A stretch of 64,000 nucleotides of DNA from JAKPCT01 sp029553165 (GTDB lineage Bacteria > Bacillota > UBA4882 > UBA8346), in NCBI GenBank assembly GCA_035359995.1, contig DAORZT010000001.1, forward strand, positions 1 to 64,000, in the 5' to 3' direction. How positions within the stretch are numbered: position 1 is the stretch's first letter; each line of letters opens with the position of its first letter. The translations under genes were made by a program, and so were the position numbers. The notes below the pieces were generated by a model that saw only the letters and a list, made by a program, of their open reading frames with translations, searched no databases and was not told the DNA's origin. Shown here one piece after another: positions 26,664-36,021 of this stretch.

Positions 26664-28133
26664 ATGAAATTATCGCGGATTTTTGCCAATGTAAGGCCGT
26701 TAGAGATATTTGGTGATCCGTCAATTGAGATTACTGGAATTAGTCAAGACTCCCGCAGTGTTAAACCGGGTGATCTTTTTGTTTGTATTAAAGGGACCAA
26801 ATATGACGGGCATCAATTTTTAAGTAAAGCGGCAGCTGCCGGGGCTGTTGCTGCAGTAGTGGAAGACCTTCCGGAAGACAATTATGGGCTTACTTTAGTA
26901 AAATTACCTAGTGTAGCAACTGATTTGAAGGAATTTGTCAGTTCATTTTATAATTACCCCGACCGCCAATTACATTTAATTGGGGTTATTGGTACTAATG
27001 GCAAGACAACTTCTACTTACTTAATGAAGAATATCTTGGAAACAGCCGGTTTTTCAACCGGATTGATTGGTACCATTGCCAATCTAATCAAAGAACGCTT
27101 GCTCGAAGCACATAATACCACCCCCGGTACCCTGGAGTTGCAGCAGTTGTTTGCCGAGATGGTTGCAGCAGGTGTCAGCCATGTCGTGATGGAAGTTTCA
27201 TCGCATTCAATTCATCAGGGGCGGATTGGCGGTTTAAATTTTAAGAATGGAATTTTCACTAATATTACCCAGGATCACCTCGACTATCATAAGACGTTTG
27301 AGGAATATTTGGATGTTAAAACCAGTTTTTTTGCAGATTTGGCTGACGATGCTCATGCGGCCATTAATATTGACGATCTCCATGCAGAATACATTATATC
27401 CCGTACTAAAGCCAAGATTACTACATACGGGATCAAAGGGCCGGCTGATGTCCGTGCTGAAAACATTAGGGTTACTGCTAATGGGGTCATCTATACCGTG
27501 TTTACGCCCCAGGGCAGTATTGATCTGGATTTAAAGCTAACCGGATCTTTCAATATTTATAATAGTTTAGGTGTGGTAGCTTCGGCTTTGGCAATGGGAA
27601 TCGATTTGAAGACAATCAAACAGGGACTGGAAAACGTAATAGGCGTACCGGGAAGATTCCAACTGGTTACGGTCCCCAATGCTAATTTCGGTGTGATTGT
27701 TGATTATGCACATACTCCGGACGGTCTGGAAAACATCTTGACAACCGGGCGGGGATTAAAACCAAACCGGCTTTGGGTGGTATTTGGTTGCGGGGGTGAT
27801 CGGGATCGTACCAAACGTCCGCAGATGGGAGCTTTGGCTGCCAAGTTAGCCGATTATACGATTATTACATCGGATAACCCGCGTTCCGAAGATCCGCTTT
27901 CAATTATTAAAGATATTGAAGCAGGATTTGTGGCAGCAAACCCCAATGCCCGGTACAGCCTGATCCCCGATCGCGAACAGGCCATCAGGGAGGCAATTAG
28001 GCGCGCGGATGCCGGTGATTTGATTCTGATTGCCGGTAAAGGTCATGAGACCTATCAAATTTTTAAAGATGAGACAATTCACTTTGATGATCGTGAAGTT
28101 GCCCATCAAGCTTTAGCAGAAAGGTTTCAATAA
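26664..28133 (+). CDS. murE: UDP-N-acetylmuramoyl-tripeptide synthetase (meso-DAP adding)
   Basis: A 489-residue cytoplasmic ATP-dependent ligase of peptidoglycan precursor synthesis. Domains: UDP-binding N domain (1-95, with SQDSRSVKPGDLFV), central ATPase with P-loop GTNGKTT at 110-116, and C domain with the amino-acid selecting motif DNPR at 404-407, which marks meso-diaminopimelate rather than lysine as substrate. The ATG at 26664 is chosen over 26649 because GAGG lies between. It is separated from murF by two bases. Confidence 0.97.
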   Translation: MKLSRIFANVRPLEIFGDPSIEITGISQDSRSVKPGDLFVCIKGTKYDGHQFLSKAAAAGAVAAVVEDLPEDNYGLTLVKLPSVATDLKEFVSSFYNYPDRQLHLIGVIGTNGKTTSTYLMKNILETAGFSTGLIGTIANLIKERLLEAHNTTPGTLELQQLFAEMVAAGVSHVVMEVSSHSIHQGRIGGLNFKNGIFTNITQDHLDYHKTFEEYLDVKTSFFADLADDAHAAINIDDLHAEYIISRTKAKITTYGIKGPADVRAENIRVTANGVIYTVFTPQGSIDLDLKLTGSFNIYNSLGVVASALAMGIDLKTIKQGLENVIGVPGRFQLVTVPNANFGVIVDYAHTPDGLENILTTGRGLKPNRLWVVFGCGGDRDRTKRPQMGALAAKLADYTIITSDNPRSEDPLSIIKDIEAGFVAANPNARYSLIPDREQAIREAIRRADAGDLILIAGKGHETYQIFKDETIHFDDREVAHQALAERFQ

Positions 28134-28135
28134 CA

Positions 28136-29524
28136 ATGATCAAGTTGACACTGAGAGAATTAGCAACTGTTGTTGGCGGAAGTATTCTTCAAGGGAACCC
28201 GGATTGGCAGTTTGAAAACGTAACCATTGATTCCCGAAGTGTTAAGCAGGGAGAGTTGTTTGTTGCAATTAAGGGAGAACGGTTTGACGGACATGACTTT
28301 ATCGAACAAGCGATCCAAGCCGGCGCTAAAGGAGTTATCGTTGAACGTGAATTACAAACTGCTGGTGAAGTTGCTGTTGTTATGGTAGATAATACTCTGA
28401 CGGCGTTGGGTTCGATTGCGCGGGCCAATCGCAGCAAGCTGAACATACCTGTAATTGGAATTACGGGCAGTAATGGTAAAACAACAACTAAAGACTTGAC
28501 TGCAGTTATTTTAGAGCAGCAATTTGAGGTCGTTAAGACTGAAGGTAATTTTAATAATGAGATTGGATTACCGTTAACGTTATTGAAAATAGCAACTACT
28601 ACCGAGGCAGCAGTTGTTGAAATGGGAATGCGCGGGTTGGGACAGATTCAGCAACTGGCTGATATTGCTCTGCCGACGATTGGGATCGTGACCAATGTCG
28701 GACAGAGTCATATTGAGTTATTGGGTACACAGGAGAATATTGCCAGGGCAAAATCGGAATTGATCCAGGCGCTTCCGGAAGACGGAGTTGCGATTTTAAA
28801 CGGCGATGATGAACTGGTACGTTCAATGCGCAATCAAACTAAAGCACGGGTGGTCTGTTTTGGCATTGATAATGATCACAATGATTATCTAGCCAAAAAC
28901 ATTAAAGCCTATTCCGAGGGTTCACGCTGCGAGATCTATTGCCGTAGTGATGGAACCACATTTGAGATTGAGCTTCCGATCCCGGGACGGCATAATATCC
29001 TGAATGCCTTAGCAGCGATTGCCGTTGCTAAGGAACTGGGCGTATCTAACGAGGTGATCCGGACCGGTTTATCAAAGATAGTCCTGACCGGGAAGCGGCT
29101 GAATATTACCAAAACCCGTGATTATTGGATAATTGATGATACCTACAATGCCAGTCCGACATCGATGAAAGCAGCGCTTGATGTGTTGGCTGAGTTTAAG
29201 CATCCGGGACAGAAGATTGCAGTTTTAGCAGATATGTTGGAACTTGGTGTTCAGTCACCCCAATTTCATTATGAAGTTGGGGTTTATGCAGGAAAACTGG
29301 GGATCGACCGGTTATATGCCTTTGGTAGTTTGGCAAAATCATATGTTGAAGGTTACCAGAGTATATTAAATACACCAGCCTGTTACTTTACTGATAAACA
29401 GAAGTTGCTAACTGAACTACAGGCGGTGCTTCAACCCGGAGATCTGGTCCTGATCAAGGGTTCGCGGGGGATGCATATGGAAGAAATCGTAATTGCACTT
29501 CATGGTGAGGAGGCTTTGGCTTAA
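28136..29524 (+). CDS. murF: UDP-N-acetylmuramoyl-tripeptide--D-alanyl-D-alanine ligase
   Basis: A 462-residue ATP-dependent ligase adding D-Ala-D-Ala to the UDP-MurNAc tripeptide. N-terminal substrate domain with IDSRSVKQGELFVAIKGERFDGHDF, P-loop GITGSNGKTTTKD (about 108-120), central motifs KTEGNFNNEIGLPLTLL and MGMRGLGQIQ typical of MurF, and a C domain with IDDTYNASPTSMKAAL. Full length. Its stop codon overlaps the mraY start by one base. Confidence 0.97.
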   Translation: MIKLTLRELATVVGGSILQGNPDWQFENVTIDSRSVKQGELFVAIKGERFDGHDFIEQAIQAGAKGVIVERELQTAGEVAVVMVDNTLTALGSIARANRSKLNIPVIGITGSNGKTTTKDLTAVILEQQFEVVKTEGNFNNEIGLPLTLLKIATTTEAAVVEMGMRGLGQIQQLADIALPTIGIVTNVGQSHIELLGTQENIARAKSELIQALPEDGVAILNGDDELVRSMRNQTKARVVCFGIDNDHNDYLAKNIKAYSEGSRCEIYCRSDGTTFEIELPIPGRHNILNALAAIAVAKELGVSNEVIRTGLSKIVLTGKRLNITKTRDYWIIDDTYNASPTSMKAALDVLAEFKHPGQKIAVLADMLELGVQSPQFHYEVGVYAGKLGIDRLYAFGSLAKSYVEGYQSILNTPACYFTDKQKLLTELQAVLQPGDLVLIKGSRGMHMEEIVIALHGEEALA

Positions 29525-30498
29525 TGTTAATGACCCAATATGTTTATCTGGCCTTAACAGCTCTTACTTCATTTATAATTTCACTGCTGATTGGTCCGCA
29601 TATAATCAAAATTTTACATCAGTTGAAGTTTGGTCAAAGTATCCGTGATGATGGCCCACAGAGTCACCAAAAGAAAGCCGGAACCCCAACTATGGGTGGT
29701 GTTCTGATATTAATATCCATGATTTCCGGGTTATTGGTAACCAGACAGTTTTCAACCGAAGTGCTCTGGCTGGTGTTTTTAACTTTGAGTTACGGATTGA
29801 TTGGTTTTATTGATGATATCATTATTATAATGACCAAAAAATCATTGGGATTGAAGGCGCGTCAAAAATTATTTGCCCAAATTGTAATTGCAGCGATTGC
29901 TGGCTTTTTTCTCATCCAGAATCCTAATTTTTATTTGCAAATTGTACCGTTTGCCAATAATCAGTTAATACTATTAAAACCGTTATTCTTTATTTACGCC
30001 GTCTTTGTACTGGTTGCGACTTCAAATGCCGTCAATTTAACGGATGGACTTGATGGCCTGGCTGCCGGAACCACAGCGATTGCACTGGTAGCTATGGGGA
30101 TCCTTTGCATGTTTTTAAAGCTGTTTGATTTGGCAATTTTTGCGTTTGCATTAGCGGGTGCCTGTTTTGGCTTTATTTGGTTTAATGGCCCTCCGGCACA
30201 GGTGTTTATGGGAGATACCGGTTCACTGGCATTAGGGGCGGCATTGGGAGGATTAGCGTTATTCAGTAGGACTAGTTTGTTCTTGATTATCATTGGTGGT
30301 GTTTTTGTTGCCGAAGCTTTGTCGGTGATTATTCAGGTATTGTCATTTAAGTTTACCGGTAAAAGGGTGTTTCGAATGAGTCCGTTACACCACCATTTTG
30401 AACTTGGGGGAATGCTGGAGCCGCAAATAGTAATGCGTTTTTGGATGGTTGGAGTGATTCTGGGGATAATTGGAATTATTGGTTTTATCATCGGATAA
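29524..30498 (+). CDS. mraY: Phospho-N-acetylmuramoyl-pentapeptide transferase
   Basis: A 324-residue membrane enzyme that makes lipid I by moving phospho-MurNAc-pentapeptide onto undecaprenyl phosphate. About ten membrane helices; conserved cytoplasmic motifs are KKAGTPTMGG (about 50-59), FIDDIIII (active-site Asp pair region, about 98), NLTDGLDGLAAG (about 170) and MSPLHHHFELGG. The ATG at 29524 overlaps the murF stop and has GAGGAGG ten bases upstream; ATG 29530 is possible. murD, which usually follows, is absent here. Confidence 0.97.
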   Translation: MLMTQYVYLALTALTSFIISLLIGPHIIKILHQLKFGQSIRDDGPQSHQKKAGTPTMGGVLILISMISGLLVTRQFSTEVLWLVFLTLSYGLIGFIDDIIIIMTKKSLGLKARQKLFAQIVIAAIAGFFLIQNPNFYLQIVPFANNQLILLKPLFFIYAVFVLVATSNAVNLTDGLDGLAAGTTAIALVAMGILCMFLKLFDLAIFAFALAGACFGFIWFNGPPAQVFMGDTGSLALGAALGGLALFSRTSLFLIIIGGVFVAEALSVIIQVLSFKFTGKRVFRMSPLHHHFELGGMLEPQIVMRFWMVGVILGIIGIIGFIIG

Positions 30499-30542
30499 AC
30501 TGATAATAATTAAGTTTTGACAAAGAATTGGAGGCCAGTTGA

Positions 30543-31634
30543 ATGAAGCGGAATCCTCCGGATTTGTTTTTGTTTGTTGTTACATTATCATTATTGATTT
30601 TAGGATTAATTATTGTTTTTAGTGCCAGCGCCCCGATTTCGTTGACTCATACTAAAGATGCCAATGTCTTTCATTATTGGATTCGGCAATTGCTCTTCGC
30701 TGCTATTGGGGTTATGTTGATGTTATTGACGATGAAATTCCCCTATAGTAATTGGAAACGTTTTAGTCTGTGGATTGCAGTCAGTTCGATCGTCTTTTTG
30801 GTCTTGGTGCTATTTGTAGCTAAGGATATTAAGGGAGCACACCGTTGGATCAATCTTGGTTTTTTCAATTTTCAACCTTCGGAATATGCCAAGGTTGGTG
30901 TGGTTTTAGTTATTGCGCATTACATTTCGGAGATTAAAAAGGGAATTACCCATCCGATAATTGGAATAATCCTACCATTAGTGTTTGTCTTGATTGTTTG
31001 TGGCTTAATCTTGCTTGAACCGGATTTGGGGACAACAATTGTAATCTTTACAACTTTTATTATCATGATTTTTGCCGGAGGAGCAAACCTATATCATCTG
31101 TTCTTTTTAGGATTAATGGGAATTGTAGCGGTTGCTGTTCTGGTGATTAAAGAACCCTATCGGGCACGTCGTCTAATTGCTTTTCTTGATCCCTGGAAAG
31201 ACCCTCAAGGTAATGGCTGGCAGATCATTCAATCGTTGTTTGCACTTGGATCAGGGGGCTTATTCGGCATGGGTCTGGGGATGAGCCGTCAGAAATTCAG
31301 CTACTTACCTGAAGCTCATACTGACTATATTTTTTCGATCTTGGGTGAAGAATTGGGTTTATTAGGAACTGTTACTGTAATAATCTTATTTTTCCTGTTC
31401 GCTTGGCGTGGTTATAAAATTGCGATTACTGCCAAGGATCTTTATGGTAAAATGTTAGCGACTGGAATTACGACTTATATAATTTTTCAGGCGTTATTGA
31501 ATATTGGTGTTGTTACATCATCCATCCCTGTAACCGGAATCACGTTGCCGTTCTTTAGTTATGGGGGTTCATCGTTGTCGATTACCCTGTTTAGTGTAGG
31601 GATATTGTTAAATATATCAAAGTACAGTGAATAA
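30543..31634 (+). CDS. SEDS-family glycosyltransferase, FtsW/SpoVE type
   Basis: A 363-residue polytopic membrane protein that polymerises lipid II into glycan strands together with a class B PBP. About ten membrane helices. Conserved motifs are KGAHRWINLGFFNFQPSEYAK (first periplasmic loop and following helix), LLEPDLGTT, YLPEAHTDYIFSILGEELG (large loop) and GITLPFFSYGGSS near the end. Whether this is FtsW (division) or SpoVE (sporulation) cannot be settled; the SpoVD-like partner upstream slightly favours SpoVE or a dual role. In its usual place but without murD before and murG after. Confidence 0.93.
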   Translation: MKRNPPDLFLFVVTLSLLILGLIIVFSASAPISLTHTKDANVFHYWIRQLLFAAIGVMLMLLTMKFPYSNWKRFSLWIAVSSIVFLVLVLFVAKDIKGAHRWINLGFFNFQPSEYAKVGVVLVIAHYISEIKKGITHPIIGIILPLVFVLIVCGLILLEPDLGTTIVIFTTFIIMIFAGGANLYHLFFLGLMGIVAVAVLVIKEPYRARRLIAFLDPWKDPQGNGWQIIQSLFALGSGGLFGMGLGMSRQKFSYLPEAHTDYIFSILGEELGLLGTVTVIILFFLFAWRGYKIAITAKDLYGKMLATGITTYIIFQALLNIGVVTSSIPVTGITLPFFSYGGSSLSITLFSVGILLNISKYSE

Positions 31635-31793
31635 CGATGGTCGGATAAAAGATTGCTTTTTAATTAATTTTTGATTTATTTCTTGCTAATTTTTTTGTCC
31701 TGAAAATGGACAAGTTGTGTGGGATATTGTCACAACAATTGGTTGTTTTGAATATGATAACAGTGTCCGACTCAGTTTAGGGAGGCTTATAGC

Positions 31794-33098
31794 ATGATAG
31801 ATACAGAGTCAATTAAAGCCGGAGTAAAAAACGAAGATCGACTGGAGATAATTGGTGGTAACCGTTTGACCGGTAAGGTTAAGATCAGTGGCGCCAAAAA
31901 TGCTGTCTTGAAGTTGATGGCAGCATCATTGTTGGCTAACAATAACTGTTTGATTAGGAATGTACCCAGAATCAGTGATGTTGAGACGATGATTGGTGTT
32001 TTGAAAGGATTGGGAGCCGAAGCCTCCTGGCAAGATGAGTCTTCATTATTGATTAATGCCACCAACGGCTTGGGCTATTCTGCCCCCGATGAGCTGGTGA
32101 AAGAGATGCGGGCTTCGGTTCAGGTGATGGGACCTTTATTAGCACGATTGGGACGTGTCAAGCTCTTTCAGCCGGGTGGCTGTATAATTGGTCAGCGGCC
32201 GATTGATTTACATTTGAAGGGATTTCAGGCTTTAGGAGCAGAAGTCATTGAAGAACACGGTTATGTCTACGTCCAGGCCAAAAAGTTGCAAGGTGCCGAA
32301 ATTCATTTGGATTTTCCGAGTGTTGGAGCAACTGAAAATATAATGGCAGCGGCAATTTTGGCCGAAGGGACTACGGTAATTCGTAATGCTGCTAAGGAAC
32401 CGGAAATAATTGAGGAACAGAATTTTTATAACCGGCTAGGCGCGAAGATCAGAGGGGCAGGGACTGATACAATCAGAATCGAAGGAGTTAAAAGATTGAA
32501 TGACCGGGAGATTGATTATATGGTTATCCCTGACCGGATTGAAGCCGGAACATTTATGATTGCAGCGGCAATAACCGGTGGCGATGTTTTGCTGGAAGAT
32601 GTCATCCCCGAACATATTGAAGCGTTGACCTCCAAATTACGCGAAATTGGTGTTAGTGTCAGCACTGATGCTGAGACCATCCGGGTTAAAATGGATGGGA
32701 AGTTAAAAGCAGCTGATATCACTGTTTTGCCGTATCCTGGTTTTCCAACCGATTTACAGCCACAAATAACTGCATTGATGACAGTTGCCAATGGTACCAG
32801 TGTAATTACTGAGAACGTTTTTGGCAGCAGGTTTCGTTATGTTGACGAGTTAATCAGAATGGGCGCTTCAATCCGGGTTGAGAGTAGGAGCGCAATTGTT
32901 AAAGGGGTTAATTCATTAAGTGGTGCTTCGGTCTATGCGCCGGATCTGCGTGCCGGAGCTGCTCTTGTAATTGCCGGATTAGCCGCGGAAGGATTAACCG
33001 AGTTAGAGGGAACAACCTTCTTAGACCGTGGCTATGTTGACCTTGAAGCAAAGCTTTCCGGATTGGGAGCGGCGATTAAACGGATAACCTATGCTTAA
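31794..33098 (+). CDS. murA: UDP-N-acetylglucosamine 1-carboxyvinyltransferase
   Basis: A 434-residue cytoplasmic enzyme that transfers enolpyruvate to UDP-GlcNAc, the first committed step to peptidoglycan. GAKNAVLKLMAASL near the N terminus (Lys35 in the active site) and the loop PGGCIIGQRPIDLH with the fosfomycin-reactive Cys130 are intact. The N terminus is about 15 residues longer than usual. A GGGAGG ribosome site lies eight bases before the ATG. It occupies the place where murG/murC/murB would be in a complete dcw cluster and is followed by a strong terminator. Confidence 0.96.
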   Translation: MIDTESIKAGVKNEDRLEIIGGNRLTGKVKISGAKNAVLKLMAASLLANNNCLIRNVPRISDVETMIGVLKGLGAEASWQDESSLLINATNGLGYSAPDELVKEMRASVQVMGPLLARLGRVKLFQPGGCIIGQRPIDLHLKGFQALGAEVIEEHGYVYVQAKKLQGAEIHLDFPSVGATENIMAAAILAEGTTVIRNAAKEPEIIEEQNFYNRLGAKIRGAGTDTIRIEGVKRLNDREIDYMVIPDRIEAGTFMIAAAITGGDVLLEDVIPEHIEALTSKLREIGVSVSTDAETIRVKMDGKLKAADITVLPYPGFPTDLQPQITALMTVANGTSVITENVFGSRFRYVDELIRMGASIRVESRSAIVKGVNSLSGASVYAPDLRAGAALVIAGLAAEGLTELEGTTFLDRGYVDLEAKLSGLGAAIKRITYA

Positions 33099-33155
33099 AT
33101 GTATATCAATAACCTGTTCATCAGTTTTTATTATTTCAATCTTCTGTGCTTAGGA

Positions 33156-33194
33156 AGCTGTTGCAAAATTGAATATTTTTGCAACAGCTTTTTG
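33156..33194 (+). terminator. Terminator after murA
   Basis: A perfect 13-bp stem, AGCTGTTGCAAAA (33156-33168) with TTTTGCAACAGCT (33177-33189), followed by T. It closes the cell-wall cluster. Confidence 0.92.
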
Positions 33195-33305
33195 CTTCAT
33201 AATCAAGGAAACAAAAGACATTACCGAATATTTTTAAAGGAGTATTCTCCAGATCAGCGAAAATATTAATTAGGGAGAAGAATTGATCCCATTATGGAGG
33301 CGAAG

Positions 33306-34478
33306 ATGAATATTAACCGGATTTTCTTAATTGTTTTGGACGGAGTTGGTGTTGGCGAGTTGCCGGATGCCGCCCGTTACGGCGATAGTGGTAGTAATTC
33401 GATTGGCAATACGGCTCAAAAACTGGAGGATGGTCTTCATCTACCGGTCTTTGAGAGGTTGGGGTTGGGAAAATTAACTAAGATTAAGGGTGTTTCTGCG
33501 GATGTTAGTACCGGGATCTATGGCAAAATGATCGAGCGTTCTGCCGGAAAAGATACGACAACCGGTCACTGGGAGATGTCCGGTATTATCTTGGAACAGC
33601 CGTTTCCGGTTTACCCCAATGGTTTTCCGGAGCCAATCATAGCTGAATTTATCAAGCAGACCGGCCGTGGTGTGATTGGTAATAAAGTAGCTTCGGGTAC
33701 GGTAATCATCGATGAATTAGGGGCAAAACACCTGCAAACCGGAGATTTAATTGTTTATACGTCAGCAGACAGTGTTTTCCAGATTGCTGCTCATGAAGAT
33801 ATTGTTTCCAATGAAGAGCTATATCGTTATTGTGAGATTGCCAGGCGGATTCTGACCGGCGGACATGCAGTCGGTCGCGTTATTGCCAGACCGTTTACCG
33901 GTAAGCCGGGGGCATTTTATCGGACAGCGGGTCGTAAGGATTTCTCGTTGGAACCGATTGGACCAACGGTGCTCGACAGAGTAAAAGCGGCCGGATTAAC
34001 TGTTTATGGGGTTGGCAAGATTGAAGATATCTTTTGTAACCGTGGTTTGACTGATTCGAACCATACCCATAATAATCAGGAAACACTGGAGTTTGTGAGT
34101 CATTTGATCAAACAGGATTTCAAGGGATTGGTGTTTGCAAATTGTATTGACTTTGATATGGTATATGGCCATCGGAACGATTATTTAGGTTATGCCCAAG
34201 CTTTGCAGGAGGTTGACCGCTGGCTTGATAATAATTTAAAGAATCTTCGGGAGGGTGATTTAATAATTATCACTGGGGATCATGGCTGTGATCCGACTAC
34301 TCCCAGTACCGATCATTCCCGGGAATATACTCCGCTGTTAATTACGGGACCAAACTTGCCGGAGGGGATTGATTTGGGAATTCGAAATACTTTTGCTGAT
34401 ATTGCCGCGTCAATTTGTTATTGGTTTGGATTGGAGCCATTACCTGTCGGGGAAGAGTTTGCCAGTTTAATAAAGTAA
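33306..34478 (+). CDS. deoB: Phosphopentomutase
   Basis: A 390-residue Mn-dependent enzyme that interconverts ribose (or deoxyribose) 1- and 5-phosphates in nucleoside salvage. Metal-binding loops VLDGVGVGELPDA (N terminus), GKDTTTGHWEMSG with the phosphorylated Thr (about 81-93), and TGDHGCDPTTPSTDHSRE (about 325-342) are intact, and the cap domain is present. The ATG at 33306 is chosen because GGAGG lies between it and an in-frame ATG 12 bases upstream. Followed after 18 bases by the nucleoside phosphorylase that supplies its substrate. Confidence 0.96.
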   Translation: MNINRIFLIVLDGVGVGELPDAARYGDSGSNSIGNTAQKLEDGLHLPVFERLGLGKLTKIKGVSADVSTGIYGKMIERSAGKDTTTGHWEMSGIILEQPFPVYPNGFPEPIIAEFIKQTGRGVIGNKVASGTVIIDELGAKHLQTGDLIVYTSADSVFQIAAHEDIVSNEELYRYCEIARRILTGGHAVGRVIARPFTGKPGAFYRTAGRKDFSLEPIGPTVLDRVKAAGLTVYGVGKIEDIFCNRGLTDSNHTHNNQETLEFVSHLIKQDFKGLVFANCIDFDMVYGHRNDYLGYAQALQEVDRWLDNNLKNLREGDLIIITGDHGCDPTTPSTDHSREYTPLLITGPNLPEGIDLGIRNTFADIAASICYWFGLEPLPVGEEFASLIK

Positions 34479-34496
34479 GCCAGGGAGGTGTTCCTG

Positions 34497-35798
34497 ATGC
34501 GGGTTTACGATCTGATTTGGAAGAAACGTGAAGGTAAGGAGTTGACCAAGGCGGAGATTGACTTTTTAATCGCCGGTTATGCCAAAGGGGAGATCCCTGA
34601 CTATCAGATGAGCGCTTGGTGTATGGCTGTCTATTTTAAGGGGATGAGTTTTGAGGAGGCTACCGCTTTAACCTTAGCGATGGTAAATTCCGGGCGGCAG
34701 GTTGACCTTTCAAGAATCAACGGAACCAAGGTTGATAAGCACAGTACCGGTGGTGTTGGTGATAAAACTTCGTTAGTGTTGCTTCCGGCAGTCGCTGCCG
34801 CAGGGATCCCGGTGGCCAAGATGTCGGGAAGAGGGCTGGGGCATACTGGCGGTACATTAGATAAATTAGAGTCAATCCCCGGCTTTAAAACAGCGATCGA
34901 TCCCGAACAATTCTTTCGTCAAGTCGAGCAGATTGGAATGGTATTGGCGGGTCAAACCGCAGATTTAGTACCGGCTGACAAGAAGTTATATGCTTTGCGG
35001 GATCTGACGGCAACGGTTGAAAGCATTCCGTTGATCGCCAGTAGTATTGTTTCTAAAAAACTGGCTTCGGGGGCAGATGCTGTTGTTTTAGATGTCAAGT
35101 ATGGTGATGGCGCATTTATGAATCAGTATCAGGCTGCTTTGGAATTAGCCCAAACGATGGTGGAGATCGGAAACCGTTCGGGGCGGCGTTTTAAGGCGGT
35201 TTTAAGCAGTATGGAACAGCCGCTGGGAATGGCCATCGGAAACAGTCTGGAAGTAGCTGAAGCGATCACCACATTAAAAGGGAACGGTCCTGCAGACCTT
35301 ACCGAATTATGTACGGTGTTAGGCGGAGTCATGCTGTGGCTGGCAGGAAAGGCGGACACAATTGACGCCGGTTCGGAAATCATCAGCGAGATTATTTACT
35401 CGGGAAAAGGGCTGCAAAAGTTTCAAGAGTTTGTTCAGGCGCAAGGAGGTAACTCTCTGGTTGTTGATGAACCGGACCTGTTACCCCGGGCCAAAGTGAT
35501 CAAAAAGGTTATTGCGGATCAAGAAGGTTGGGTTGAGCGGATCTCATGCCGGGAGCTTGGTCTGATCTCAATGCGGTTAGGTTCAGGCCGGACGAAGTTA
35601 GAAGATGTAATCTATCCTGAAGTGGGTATTGTTATCAATAAAAAAGTCGGCGACTATATCAAGGCCGGTGAGGTTATCGCTGAAATTCATGCGTTGACAG
35701 AAACGGCCGCGGATTTGGCTACCACAGAAATCCGAGATTGTTATCTTTTAACGCAGCAACCTGTTGCTAAACCTGAATTGATCAAGGCGATTATTTAA
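34497..35798 (+). CDS. pdp: Pyrimidine-nucleoside phosphorylase
   Basis: A 433-residue cytoplasmic enzyme that phosphorolyses uridine or thymidine to base and (deoxy)ribose 1-phosphate. The signature SGRGLGHTGGTLDKLESIPG lies near residues 109-128 and the phosphate-binding KHSTGGVGDKTSLVLLP near 81-97. Alpha/beta domain plus C-terminal domain, full length. ATG 34497 follows GGGAGGTG; the in-frame GTG at 34488 is part of that site. It forms a salvage operon with deoB. Whether it prefers uridine or thymidine cannot be read here. Confidence 0.95.
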   Translation: MRVYDLIWKKREGKELTKAEIDFLIAGYAKGEIPDYQMSAWCMAVYFKGMSFEEATALTLAMVNSGRQVDLSRINGTKVDKHSTGGVGDKTSLVLLPAVAAAGIPVAKMSGRGLGHTGGTLDKLESIPGFKTAIDPEQFFRQVEQIGMVLAGQTADLVPADKKLYALRDLTATVESIPLIASSIVSKKLASGADAVVLDVKYGDGAFMNQYQAALELAQTMVEIGNRSGRRFKAVLSSMEQPLGMAIGNSLEVAEAITTLKGNGPADLTELCTVLGGVMLWLAGKADTIDAGSEIISEIIYSGKGLQKFQEFVQAQGGNSLVVDEPDLLPRAKVIKKVIADQEGWVERISCRELGLISMRLGSGRTKLEDVIYPEVGIVINKKVGDYIKAGEVIAEIHALTETAADLATTEIRDCYLLTQQPVAKPELIKAII

Positions 35799-35948
35799 AT
35801 ATTCTATTGGGTTATTGAGCTGAATTTTGGAATAAAAAGCGAATCAATTTCATAAGTTTTCCATGGTTACTAAAACTTTAATTAATTATGGCCAGATTAG
35901 TAGTTGTAATGCTTTTGCCATTTATGAAAAAAATACTCTCAAAATAGT

Positions 35949-35971
35949 CTTGTTCCGTATCGCGGAATAAG
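35949..35971. promoter_or_regulatory. Inverted repeat upstream of rnfC
   Basis: CTTGTTCCG (35949-35957) and CGGAATAAG (35963-35971) form a nine-bp inverted repeat (one G-T pair) around TATCG, 51 bases before rnfC. It is followed by TTATTATTTAAA rather than a clean T-run, so it could be a weak terminator for pdp or an operator for the rnf operon. Confidence 0.45.
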
Positions 35972-36021
35972 TTATTATTTAAAGAGGGCTTTTTTCAAGT
36001 TTTTTGATATGAGGTGACAAA

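Noticed and set aside
31727..31758. TTGTCA and TATGAT before murA as a promoter
   Set aside because: The spacer would be 20 bases, too long to assert.
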